64,000 nt of DNA from positions 95,767-159,766 of the forward strand of contig VWPU01012722.1 of NCBI GenBank assembly GCA_013398955.1. The letters are read 5' to 3'. The position numbers and the translations under genes are program-made. Below the pieces are notes generated by a model, which ran no database searches, was not told the DNA's origin, and saw nothing but the letters and a program-made list of their open reading frames with translations. Position 1 is the stretch's first letter, and each line of letters starts with the position of its first letter. The DNA is from Callaeas wilsoni. Its lineage: Eukaryota; Chordata; Aves; Passeriformes; Callaeidae. Of the stretch, positions 12,601-24,016 are shown piece by piece.

Positions 12601-15047
12601 AGTATGGACATTTGTAAGTTTTGTATGATACTGTGGCAGGCCCAACCAAGAAGAGATACAGTGGAATGGAGAAGATAGGTCCTAAATGGAAGAGATAAAA
12701 CTGACCAGCTGGGTTTGAGACTCTTTTTTTCTTTGCTATTTGGCCTCATGATGTCTATAAACGCATAAACCAGCTCCACTGTTACTATTATCAGAACAGT
12801 ACCGTAATTTAGTCTTTGACCTACAATTCTCGCTTCATTACTTTTCCAAGAAACAAAGCTGAGGTGGAGCAGCAGGTGGAGTCTCTCGCAGGGTGCTTCC
12901 TCCCTGGAGCAGGAGGTGTGTGACTGGAAGCCAGAGTCAGCTCCTCAGTCAGCTCCCCAGGGCAGACAGTTTAAACAGACCTTGTGTGTGAAAACAAGTA
13001 ACGGTTTTGGGAAGCTGAAAGTAGATCACGTCTCTTGGTTTATTAGCTCTAGCCCACAGGTCTCTCAGATACTACTGTCTGAAAAGACCTTCCAGAAGTT
13101 CATCAAGTGCCATCTTCCAGTCTGGTAGGATTTTTGATTTCATTGTTAAAAAGCTGATCCAGGATCTATTTTTGCTAAAACCCTTTTTTGAGTGCCTGTG
13201 CTTAACTGACTCACAGCTTTTTTTTTCTGAGCATGAGCAAGTCAAAATCTTCTAGTGTTTTCTTTGCGAAGAGCTCCCACAGTCTTCATGCCATTGTAGC
13301 ACCTGTTCATAGCATGTTTTTTAGGTTAGGTTCATCCTTCTTGAACTGCGATGACCCCAAATGTGTGCAACATTCCAGTTTAAAACTCTTTCACTATTTA
13401 TAAGAAGTTGTTAATAAATAGCAGTTTACCCAACTAATTATTTGACGGGGAAGACAAGATATGCGCTCAGCTCCCAAAGGCCCTTGAGTCATTTCTTGCA
13501 CTAAAAAACACAAGCAAGAATATATGGCAAGACCATTGGTGTGTAAATAATTATAACACCCTCACTGCTGAGCCTTTGAGTTTGAATTTTTGGTTAGGCT
13601 GATTGCTCATTGAAAAGGGAATAAATGGGCTCATTTCTAGAGATGTGATGTATTCAGTGACAGTTCTGAACTCATGGATACATCTCCCTGATCTCTTTTT
13701 AGTTTAGCCTGTGAACAAATGAGTTTTCTGTAATGATCATATTTGATTATCTCTCAATATATGTATTGGATAGTTTGTTTCTTCAATGGTGTGCTGATGA
13801 TGGAAAACTATTTATTATGTCCATATTATTTAGGATAATATTAATAAGCCTTCATGGTAAATTAAGACCTTTCCTTCAGTACTGCCACGCTGACACCATC
13901 TCAAATGTAGTATTAACTTGCAAGTGATAAAAAAGAAATGCCATCCATCTAGTCTGTGGTCTCTAAGGAGGGAACCAGAAGACAGACTACTCCAAGCTTG
14001 CTTGCTTATGATATAAATAATGATTCTTTTACCCTTCAGTTGCTTTTTCTTGTGTATGTGCATTTTCTTCTTGCCTTCTCTCCTTGCATTTTAAGATGAC
14101 TGGGGCACAGCAAACAACATCAGCAAGTCATTTGGTGCAAGAGGTGTGTAACTGTTGAGAAAAACTGTCAGTATTGGGACCCAAGAGCCACACTATGCAT
14201 CTCTCATTTTACATAGCACATTTTGTTTTGTCTGCATTTTGGTTTAGTCTGATTCAAAGCATCCAAAATTACTAAGATTTGGCATAAGCCACAGTTTCCC
14301 CTTTTCAATCAGCAACAAGTCCCTTTTTCTCTAAAAATATGCAGCTGGACATTTGTATAATTTTTCTGCCAAACATTTTGTTATTTTGGATTGTGGTTTT
14401 TCATGAGTAAATAATTTGGGGCACATTGGGTATGTCCTTCTTCTTTCGTCCTTCTTCCTTCTTCAAATACTGTGGAAACTTGTTAACATTTTAGAGTGAA
14501 GTAGCAGAAATTGTTGCTCAACAGTAGCTTATTCTACAGAATTCACTTAATTTACTTGAAATCTTCGCATGGATTTGTTCACCTAATTGGTAACATGTGA
14601 ATCTATCTTATTAGACATTTGCTTTTTGCCATTAGGTCTGGAACACTTTTTGACAGCCGCTGTCGCACAGGGTAACGTTTGTATACAGTAAATGGAGGCT
14701 TAGCAATTGCATATCATCCTCTACCCCAGAGAACCAAAAAATGATGATTCCTGATGCACACAGATGCTTTTTGTCTTCAGGGAAATACCAAGCAACTCTC
14801 TTTGCACCAGCCTCTGATGCTGTTAATGTTCATAATTACTATATGTTTTCATAATAGCATATTAAGGTTTTTTCCTTCTTTATTAGCATTTTCATTAGCC
14901 TTTGTTTACTTCCTAAAATGAACCCAAGTTCATTTTAGTTTGCTTTCTTGCTTTCTTAACTTTTTCCAACATTAGTAATTATCAACAAGTTGCTTTATTT
15001 TAGGCTGGAACGTTAACAAGCTTAAGCTATATTCTCTTTAAGGCTGC
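9643..15047. other. Non-coding, between the solo LTR and the CR1 copy
   Basis: No coding exon recognised. A weak old LINE fragment is near 13.33 kb. Sequence around 14.2-15.0 kb is strongly AT-rich with many TTTT runs. Confidence 0.5.
13325..13390 (-). mobile_element. Possible L3/CR1-like fragment, minus
   Basis: CATCCTTCTTGAACTGCGAT and AAATGTGTGCAACATTCCAG resemble the reverse complement of the LINE segment that codes the ORF2 stretch around LEYC.Q.W (CTGGAGTACTGTGTGCAATT type). It is short and highly diverged, so the call is weak. Confidence 0.3.
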
Positions 15048-15824
15048 GGCCCGTTTAAGCAGGTCCTGCACTTGGCTCTGAACAGCTCCATGACACATTG
15101 CTACAGGATGGGGGGAGAGTGGCTGCAAAGCTGGCAGCCAAAAGGGACCTGGGGGTGCTGGTCAACAGCCAGCTGAACATGAGCCAGCTGTGCCCAGGTG
15201 CCCAAGAAGGCAATGGCATCCCGGCCTGTATCAGCAACAGTGTGGCCAGCAGGACCAGGGCAGGGATTGTCCCTCTGTACTCATCACTGATGAGGCCACA
15301 CCTTGAATCCTGTGTTGTTTTGGACGCCTAACTATAAGAAAGATGTTGAGATGCTGGAGTGTGTCCAGAGAAGGCCATGGAGCTGGTGGAGGGTTTGGAG
15401 TACAAGTCTGATGAGGAAGGGCTGAGGAAGCTAGGCTTGTTTGGTCTGAAGAAAAGGAGGCTCAGGGGGGACCTTATCACTCTCTACAGCTGTCTGAAAG
15501 GAGGTCGTGGGTGGGGGTTGGTCTCAAGGTGGGGGTTGGTCTCTTCTCCCATGTAGCAAGTCACAAGGGAAGAAGAAATGGTCTCAGGTTGTGCCAGGGG
15601 AGGTTTGGATTGGATATTAGAAAAAAATTCTTCTCGGAAAGGTTTGTCGAGCATTGGAACACGTTGTCCAGTGAGGTGGTTGAGTCATCGCTCCTGGATG
15701 TACTTAAAAGATGTGTAGCTGTGGCACTTGGGAACATGGTTCAGAGGTGGACTTCGCAATGCTTCATTAACAGTTGGACTTGATGATCTTAGAGGTTTTT
15801 TCCCAACCTAAATTATTCTGTGAT
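15048..15824 (+). mobile_element. CR1 LINE, 5'-truncated, with ORF2 C-terminal remnant
   Basis: CR1 non-LTR retrotransposons are the main LINEs of birds and move by target-primed reverse transcription. This copy keeps the end of ORF2: readable blocks include [23 protein letters not shown] with [13 protein letters not shown], and GLFGLKKRRLRGDLITLYS, with frame changes and stops between them. It ends in the CR1 tail (GATGATCTTAGAGG then ATTATTCTGTGAT). The copy is 5'-truncated within ORF2 as usual and is inactive. Around 15508-15545 a GGTGGGGGTTGGTCTC-like unit is duplicated, which shifts the frame. Confidence 0.9.
15508..15545 (+). repeat. Short tandem duplication inside the CR1 copy
   Basis: The unit GTGGGGGTTGGTCTC occurs twice in a row, separated by AAG. 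It interrupts the ORF2 remnant where CR1 consensus has a single copy, so it arose after or at insertion, probably by slippage. Confidence 0.6.
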
Positions 15825-18800
15825 CCAAAGTGTTGGCTGAGTGGTACCACCTCTCTATGAACCTAGAGGGGCCAGAGGTTCAGAGGTTGTAAAGTATGCG
15901 TGTCACTTGCCAGGGTCAGGCACACAGCAGCAGGTAAAAGTTCCTGTAAAATCAAGGCAGGGTGATGCATGTCCAAAGTTTATACCTTCACAAAAGGCTA
16001 TTTGGTCTCAGAAGACGTACCTGTTCATGTCTAGACTTCAATGTTTATAAAAAGAAGACTAAAGAATGAAAATAACCTACTCCTTCTGAGGCATCCGAAT
16101 GTAGGATGAATTTAGGTCATTTTCTTTGCATCATCAAGACACATCCAGTGGTATATCAGATGTACCATGCACATACCTTGTGAAAGCCTCAAGAGTAACG
16201 CAAACCCAGGAGCTTACATATGAAAGCAGCGGGAACATTCAGAAAGATAATGTTTCAGTCTATCAGTCTTGATAAAGGCCACGATGGGTAAAAATGTCAG
16301 CTTTATGTGTGTTCCAGCCACTCTCAATCAATCTACTTTCATATGTAGGTTACTGAGTGTGTCTTCCCCAAAGCCTTGAAGGCTTTAAATCTTGTGCCCA
16401 GAGTGATGCCATTATTTTCATGATAAAATTGATCCAGGCAGACATCAACTTTCATTTTCATGGTACCAGACTGGTGGGATTGTACTTTTCAGCTCAATGA
16501 TTCTAGAAATTCACATTGCAGTGGTGATGTATTAAATTGATTCTCCTTTGCTTTATATATCACTAACACTGCACAGGGGAAGTGATTTTTTTTCCTTTCT
16601 GCCCACATTTGGCATGATGTAACTGAATTGCTCAAAACCGGGGGATTTCAATAATCTTTCCACAAGGTCTTACAGTGAATGCAGTTAGGGTGTTATAATT
16701 CAACCAGTGTATTATTAAATGTGCAGAAAAGAATTCAGTGATGAAATGAAATGAGAAAAATTTCATTTTAAGGCCTGATGGGTAGTATGCCTTCTGTGTT
16801 TGCTTGTTTTTTCCCACATTGGTTCTGTCCCTCTTTTACTCTTGAAAGTTCCACCACCTCCTCTGTAGCCTCTACTGCTATCATATGCTGTATTTATACT
16901 CATCTCATGAATGCTTTTTTATCTCCTCATCTTTTCCCACTTCTTTCTCGCCACTCACACCTCTTGTTCATCTCAAGCAGATTTCATCAGCAAGTTGTCC
17001 TGTCCTTGGCCTCTTCACCACCAGTGACTTGCCAAATCCTCAAATGGTAGCACGGCCCTGGGCATCACAAAAGTGAACTGCAGGACAAAGCCACTAAATG
17101 TCTTCAATGCAGAAGAGAAAATGGAAGGAAACCTGGAAGCAGGTAAGAACATCTGTTCAAGGGAGCAGACACAAGGTTCAAGCACACAGTTGTCCAGTGT
17201 GGTGGTGACTTTCATGCCAAGCAGCATGCTGGAGTGGACAAGGCAGAAAGCAGCTCTCAACGCTATCACAGATCTCAAAACCCCTGGGTATCTTCAGGCC
17301 ACCAGACATTTCTGATTTATATCCATCTGCTTGTTAGACATTGAAACAACCTTTCCTATGACATACTCTGACCTTGAGGAAATTACCCACAGACTTAAAC
17401 CTTCACAAATCCATAGGGAGTTGATCAATGAGTGCTGTCTGTCACTTGCAATTCCGTTCTTATGTTACAGATTCCTTCTCAGAAAAAGGTATTTAATTTA
17501 AATTAATTTAAATTAATTTTGTAATTTAGCAATTAATTTTGTTTTAAAAGTTTAATTTTTCAACTTTTTTTGAGTATTTTATAGGCATAAACACCCACCT
17601 CCATATTTAAGTGCTAGTGTCATAGCATCTTCATGCATCCATGACACCTAAAATTATTATCTTTGTTGCAAGGAGAATAGCATTCACCTTAAATCCTTGA
17701 GGCATTGAGAACATTTCCAGGGGATGCCTTTCAGTTTCTGCAGAACCCTGCTGCTTCCATCTCTATCAAAGTCTGTGACAGTTCTCCTGAGGATTTGCTT
17801 CTGCAGAAACACAGGTGTTAATTCTCAGGAACTCTGCATGTCCAACCTGCTGTGAAAATTACAGAAACTCAGAGCTGTTCTAATTTATTCTGTGCTTCCC
17901 ACTGCCTCTGAGGGACCAGGTCTCCAGCATTGTCCCATTTCTTCTCCCTGTTTCCTTCCCTGATGTCTCTTGGACTTTACAAGGGAAATAGAAGTCTTAA
18001 GGTTGCATATCTACCAGAAGCAGGGAGTCTCTGAATTCAATGGCTCTAGCCCACTGTGATGATCCACTGCCAATAAAGCCCCTCAACCTAAGCAAGTTAA
18101 TGCAAAGATTCCCTGGAGTAGCAGCAGTCTCAAGTCCATTTCCTTCATAGAAAAAATTCTTTAATCAGCTCCAGAAAGTGTGAGTAAATGTTGGTGTTCA
18201 ATTCTGAAAGGGTAAGATGGAAAATTCCTTTACTTATTGAACAATGTTTTAGCTATTCGTGCAGATCTCTTATGCTTGTCTGAAACACAGAGGAAGATTA
18301 GAGTGTTATAAACATTTCCCATTTCACTAGTCATGTACTGGGGTTTCATAGCTAAACTTCTCCAGAGTAAGTCTATAATTTAAACAACACTGGAATATCA
18401 AAACAAATCAAGCTTTCCTTCCCAGGACCACAGGATGCCTGAAAGTCTAGATCCAAACTCATAGTTCCAAGAAGCTTAAATATGGCCACATTATTGATTA
18501 AAAGAGGAGTTTTTCTCATTATCTCATTATCTCATTATCTCATTACCTCATTATTAGAGCATTATTTATCATACTTGAAGCAAGTCCACTGACACTTGAG
18601 GCTTTTCAGGCCATTCCAAATAATATTGTTCAAATTAAGGACTCTCTGCTAATTTATTGGCAGGAGTATTCTGATCAGTCATATACCAGACTCCATGCTG
18701 ATGCCTTCAACACCTACACCCTTCCCATTATCTGGGATCCTCACCTTTATTTCACTTCTAAACTATCAATCTTCCTGCTCCTAGTCCTTTCTTTCCTCCT

Positions 18801-21800
18801 ATTTTCCTTCAAAATTCTTTTTCCCCTCATTTTTCTTGTCTTTCTTAACATATTAAAAAAGAAACTGAACTAACATGACATTTACTGCTGCTATGACTTA
18901 TATCTTCATGGTGGTCCACATCCCTTCCCAATACTGTATCTGGATTGTTTTTATAGATTTATGGCATAGAGTCTCTTCCACTGTCTGGGCAGTGTAACAC
19001 TACAAGGCCGGTTTTTTAAGTTGCCCTGTATGAATTGTAGATAATTATGACTCATTATTAAGAATATTGACATTTCTAGAGTGTTCTTTCTTACTAAGAT
19101 CTCGATCCAAAGATCACTGAAGCTAGAGGAAGGACTTCTGCTGATGTGAATGGTCCTTACTTTAGACCTGGGGACTCTGGTCAATATAGTCCAAAATGAG
19201 AACGCAACACTTGGGAAGTTAATGCACACTCAATCAAATCTTCTGAGAATGAGTCATCACTATACCCAGCTCTGCTCAGTGACATTTAATAATAGTGTTA
19301 CAGATTTCCCAAAGTAGCCTTTTATATCTGCATAAAAATGTAAAGAAGCAAATACTGAACCAACTTGTTGTATAATGAAGAGGGTAGAAATTGTACAGCT
19401 TTTACCACTGTGATTCTTTTATCTCCTTTCAATTTAACATTCAGAGTTGGTGCTTTTGAAATAGAAAAAAGTTTTCTTAAGGGATAACAACACTGCAGGG
19501 CTTGGAATTACACAACTGAATAAGAATATTGAGAAGGCTGCATACATCTCCCAGATAAACACTTCCAAGTAACCACCACTGGTAACCGAACATAGTCCCC
19601 CAGCCCATCTCGATGTGAATATGGTTTCCAGAAAGTACTGGCTCATGCAGCACTGTTGCAATAAAAATATTTATTTATAGACTTCTAATAGTTTCTCTGC
19701 CACAGTTGCAAATTCTGACTTCATTCTTGTGCCTCACTAGGGTATTATTTGCTTGTGGATGTAGTACAGAAATACAAGGCAAAAACAATCCATTAAACAC
19801 AAAAAAGTCTGTTGGATTTCATCACTTGTTATGCACTATTTCATGGTTTTCCAAAGGATGATGTAAAGCATCAAACCACAGTTGTCTTATATATCCTGCA
19901 AGTTCTGGGATTTCAGATGGTCTAGTAGGTGCTAACTTCTCCCGAAACCATGACCTGCTGTTGGAAGAGAAGTATTGCTGAGATCCCTGAAGTCAGCTCC
20001 ACTGGGAGATGGAGCTCATTCGGTATTTTGTGGGGTTTGTGTTGGCTGCTGTGCACAGAAGTCTCTCTGCCTGATCAAGCTCTGAGAAAAAGGACTTGGG
20101 AAAGGCTCCCAGATCTTTTCTATATGAAAGAGCTCAAAAGTGAGTTGTTATTTTTTTTTTTAAATGTCAGCAGAGGGAAAAACATGAGGTGGATGGGCAT
20201 GATGTGGGGAGAGATGTTTTAGAGTGCTGGAGTCAGAGCAACTCCACACTTTAGGATAGCAGTAAGACAAAAAACCACAATGAAGCACAGTCTAACAAGT
20301 TCATGTGAGACTGACTAGATCACTAAAGACATCGTGATCACCAGACCGCTGTAAATATATTGGTGACTGTAAACAAATATTAGGAGTCTTAAAGCTAGGA
20401 TGGACGAGCTGAAATGCCAAGTTTAAAATCCCTATAGTCACACCTATTATTTAGGAGCACAAAGCTGATCAGTGACACATCGTAATGCTATGATGCAAAG
20501 GAGACTCAGTCAACAAGTTGATTCGGTTTTTAAAGTATTGGGGAATATAAGATTAAAAAATCACCTTAGAAATAATTTGGGACATGGCTTGGAATTCCAC
20601 ACACATTAAGCAGTGCAGATATTTAGCCTTCCACAACCCACTGAGGAAGGCAGATAAATCTGGGAAGGCACACAATGATCAGATGCTCCCACATAAACAT
20701 CCTGCATCTCTATGCCAGCTGTAACACAAGGGCTGTTTTTCAGACACAGGAAACAACTCCTTGGATTAGCTAGTCTTGACCATTTGAAAGAAGAGGTGTA
20801 AATTGTAGTTTTATTTGGTTTTAAGTAGGATTTTAAAAAAAAGTTCAAGATGCAACCGTGACCCTATAATAGTGACTATAATGCATACAGATTCAGTGTC
20901 TTTTCCTTTCAGAAGGAAAAATTCCTAAAGATCAGACTAAGTAACACTTGATTTTTAAAAGTAGAGCTACGTAAACATCAGCACATAATTTAAAGCAAAA
21001 TAAAGAGAGCTTCTATAATATATAAAATGCACTTTTGCTGTTGTGCAAGGTGTCTAAGAACTACACATCAGAGGCTCTGGTTAAAGATATATTACTCCAA
21101 AAGATCCAAACATCCCAGTATGGATAAATGTTAGAATAAAGGAGGCTATTTTGAGTAAAAAGGCATTTTTCAAAATAAGGGGAATTCATGCACAGGTGAA
21201 GAAACAGGTAAGAATATGAACATCTAAATTCAGAATATTCATATAAATTTTATATATATGCATGCTAACATATACTAACAAAAGCAAGAAAGGCTGAGAA
21301 GCTTCTGCCTCTATAGAAAGAGGCAAAAAGGAAGAAAGGGAAAAAAAAACCTACAAGAAAGTTTGTGGGATCAAAACTCATCAAAGGGAAGCACATTGCA
21401 AAAAGCTGCTCAACTTATTTGTATTAGCATGCACATCGGAAGCTAGAAAATTTTCACACCTCACACATGGGGAATGAGCTTGAAAAATGTATTACAAAAA
21501 AAGTGTCAGTGAAGATGTTTCAGGGAAAATTAGTAATTCAAATCGTAACAAATCAGGAGGTAGGATTTTTTTTCAACCCAAAAGCTCTGAAAGAACTCAA
21601 ATATGAAGTTGATCACAACTAAATTGAGCTTGAATCACAGTTTATCTGACAGCTCTTTTTCACAACACAGGGCTGAAAAATGGCAGCCGTAACACAGTCT
21701 TTAGGAAAGCCTTGCAAGGGCAATTTTTGAAAACTACAGACCAGTAAACCTTACTCTGGCACCAGGAAAAAGCCTAAAGCTATAGTAAAGAGTGGAACTG

Positions 21801-23779
21801 ACAGACACGGAACTAAGTCAATTTTGGAAAAAGTCAGCACCTGTTAGTGTTCCTGAGTCTATTTTGAAGAAGTCGGTAAGCGCACCAGTAAGTGGTGTTC
21901 AGTTCACTTAGAAGGGCTTATTCATGGCTACAAAGTGTGCTCAGACTTCCAGCTCACACACCCACTAGGCTTTGATGGAAGATGGATGTCTTTTCCGCTT
22001 TTATAAGGCATCACATAAGCATTTCCCAAGGCTCTCAATGATATTCCTGTCTCTAGCAAAGCAAATGGGAGTCTTATTAGAAGCAGGACGAGGCTGGGAG
22101 CTTTTAAGCATTTTTTCTTCTGTTTATGCAGTGGCAGATCTTTCCTCTTTCATTTATTATCTTTCTTGACTTCCTTTTAATGAGTTATTTTTATTTGAAT
22201 TTTATTTTTCTGTTGCTTATCACCCCAAGTGCCTCTGCAGGAGAGTGGGGCATACTGTGCCCTTTGTAAATTAAGTATTAATTACATGATTAATTATTAT
22301 TATGTGCAGTTCCCTGGAAGGTTTTATACAAAGACAGTTAAAATGCATATATTCTCCAAGGTATGTCTGCAGAGTGATTATGGACTTCACGCTTATACAA
22401 AGCTATTGATTTTTCTCATGTGCTCTAGTCTGTAATACCATACTCTGTTCCAAATAGACACTATTTTACTACATTCTTCCTCTTTATGGTCAAGTTTTGC
22501 ATAAAATTTTAAGGAAAGGGGAGAAAAAGGAAGCTGCACAATTTCTCTCACATAGACAGAAATTTGTTCCCTGAAAAAAAAACAAAAAACGTTCCCCTGG
22601 GAAGCAGGGAAATTGTACTTAACCTTTGTTTTCATTCGTTGCCCTATATTGCCGTTTTGCTTCCACACAATGCTGCGATGACCTTAAAGAACCTTGCAGG
22701 CAGTGAAAGGCTTTGCTCTGGTTGGTGAACTCATAAGAAACCTTGCAGATATTTTCAAGCAAGGTCTACTTTGGCGGTGGTTACCCCCACAACAGCAGCT
22801 TGGGTCCATGGGGAATTTACATTCTAATTTATTTCAGAGGCACTTGTGACCCTTTTGGATTTTTGTGCCTCCCAGTTTTCCTTCAGAAGCTGAAGAGCAG
22901 CAACTGCATGTTGGAGGGTGAGTACAGCCCTCCTTGGGCTCGAGGACACCCTGCACTCACCCCAGTTTGGGGGGTTCACAGCACTCAGAGGAGCATCCCT
23001 CAGAACATTTTCTTCCATTCAGTAAAATGTGAAGGGAGATGCTTCTGAAAACCCTGAAAGACAGAGATGAAGTGATTGTCGTGGAAATTCAGAGTGAAAG
23101 AGGGGTACAGACCACATAGGCTGGAGACCCTTCTCCAGTAGGCTTCTCCCATATGGCAAGCCACAGTCCTGGAGACCACAGACGCAGAAAATGGGGCTTC
23201 CTGCCGCAGGGAGGGTTTGCCTGCATCTTCCTTCTGTCTGACTCAAGCACAGTTATGTTCCTCCTCCTCCTGATCCTCAGATGGTGGTGGTGAAGGTGAG
23301 GAAAATCTTAGTTAAAAGGTTCAGTTTGAAAGAGAAATTCACATTCTCAGTAGTACTGGAAATTTATCTGATTCTATCAAACCTTACTGCTACTGTCATA
23401 ATATATGTTCATCAATAATTGAAACAATACAAAAACACACAACATCCCCTCCTTAGGGAGAGCGATGTTCTGATTTGTAGATTAGATTTTTTTTAAGACA
23501 AATTGTCATCAATTTCTCTAAAAATAATCTTGTTTGACAACATGCAAGTACAGAACAGTCTCCTTTTCATGCAAGAGTATGGCTGCCATTTGCCTCACTA
23601 ACAATTAAGCACCCATCCTAAAAGGAGAAATCCATCTGCTTCTATGTCTGTCCTTTAAACCATCTGACACTGAACATTTTGCTAAACCACCTCAGTCCCA
23701 TTTGTCAGTTGGAGCCTTTGTGTGATTCTTGGAGGCACCTTAGGAGCCATATTAAAACCTTCTTCTGTCCCTCCTGTAG
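15825..23779. other. Non-coding, probable last intron of the plus-strand gene
   Basis: Holds an AATTTAAATTAATTT-type low-complexity stretch at 17490-17540, a 12-bp inverted repeat (TACATATGAAAG near 16220, CTTTCATATGTA near 16345), the CTCATTAT array, and a pyrimidine-rich stretch at 18700-18850. A GGAAGCAG|GTAAGA donor-like site near 17142 has no convincing partner acceptor. Confidence 0.45.
18515..18554 (+). repeat. Tandem octamer (CTCATTAT)x5
   Basis: Five units of CTCATTAT; the fourth is CTCATTAC. Simple slippage repeat in otherwise unique AT-rich DNA. Confidence 0.9.
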
Positions 23780-24016
23780 TCCAGGCTATGGACAAGTGAC
23801 AACAAGGTGATGGGCAAGCACACGCTTGTAAATGTTTGTACTGTTATTTTATTTTGTGTACAGGTTGTTTTTATAAAAAGCTTTTGTACAACCCTGTGCA
23901 GTAACAACCTTTGATTAAGTCGATAATTTTATTGCAAATCATGTAAATAATCTTCTCCAGTTATTTATGTATGGTTACATGCAAAAAGAAAATAAATTAT
24001 CATATTAATATCTATG
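23780..24016 (+). other. Candidate terminal exon/3'UTR of a plus-strand gene (ZNF521 by synteny)
   Basis: A polypyrimidine tract ending in CTGTAG at 23774-23779 forms a strong acceptor. It is followed by about 210 bases of AT-rich, U-run-rich sequence without any long frame, then AATAAA at 23991-23996. UGUAAAUA at 23942-23949 matches the Pumilio-binding motif. This composition is typical of a conserved vertebrate 3'UTR. In mammals HRH4 and ZNF521 converge, and this candidate points toward the receptor gene in the same way, so ZNF521 is the likely owner. That is inference: no zinc-finger residues are coded here. A short reading frame across the acceptor is possible in any phase, so the stop codon may lie in this or the previous exon. 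Confidence 0.45.
23991..23996 (+). terminator. AATAAA poly(A) signal of the candidate terminal exon
   Basis: Canonical hexamer about 210 bases after the strong acceptor at 23779, preceded by an A-rich stretch and followed by TA-rich sequence. Expected cleavage is about 10-30 bases downstream. Confidence 0.4.

Noticed and set aside
17073..17315. Coding exon with a GTAAGA donor near 17142
   Set aside because: No convincing acceptor upstream and no recognised protein similarity.
18515..18554. CRISPR-like array
   Set aside because: Units of eight bases without spacers; a simple microsatellite in a vertebrate genome.
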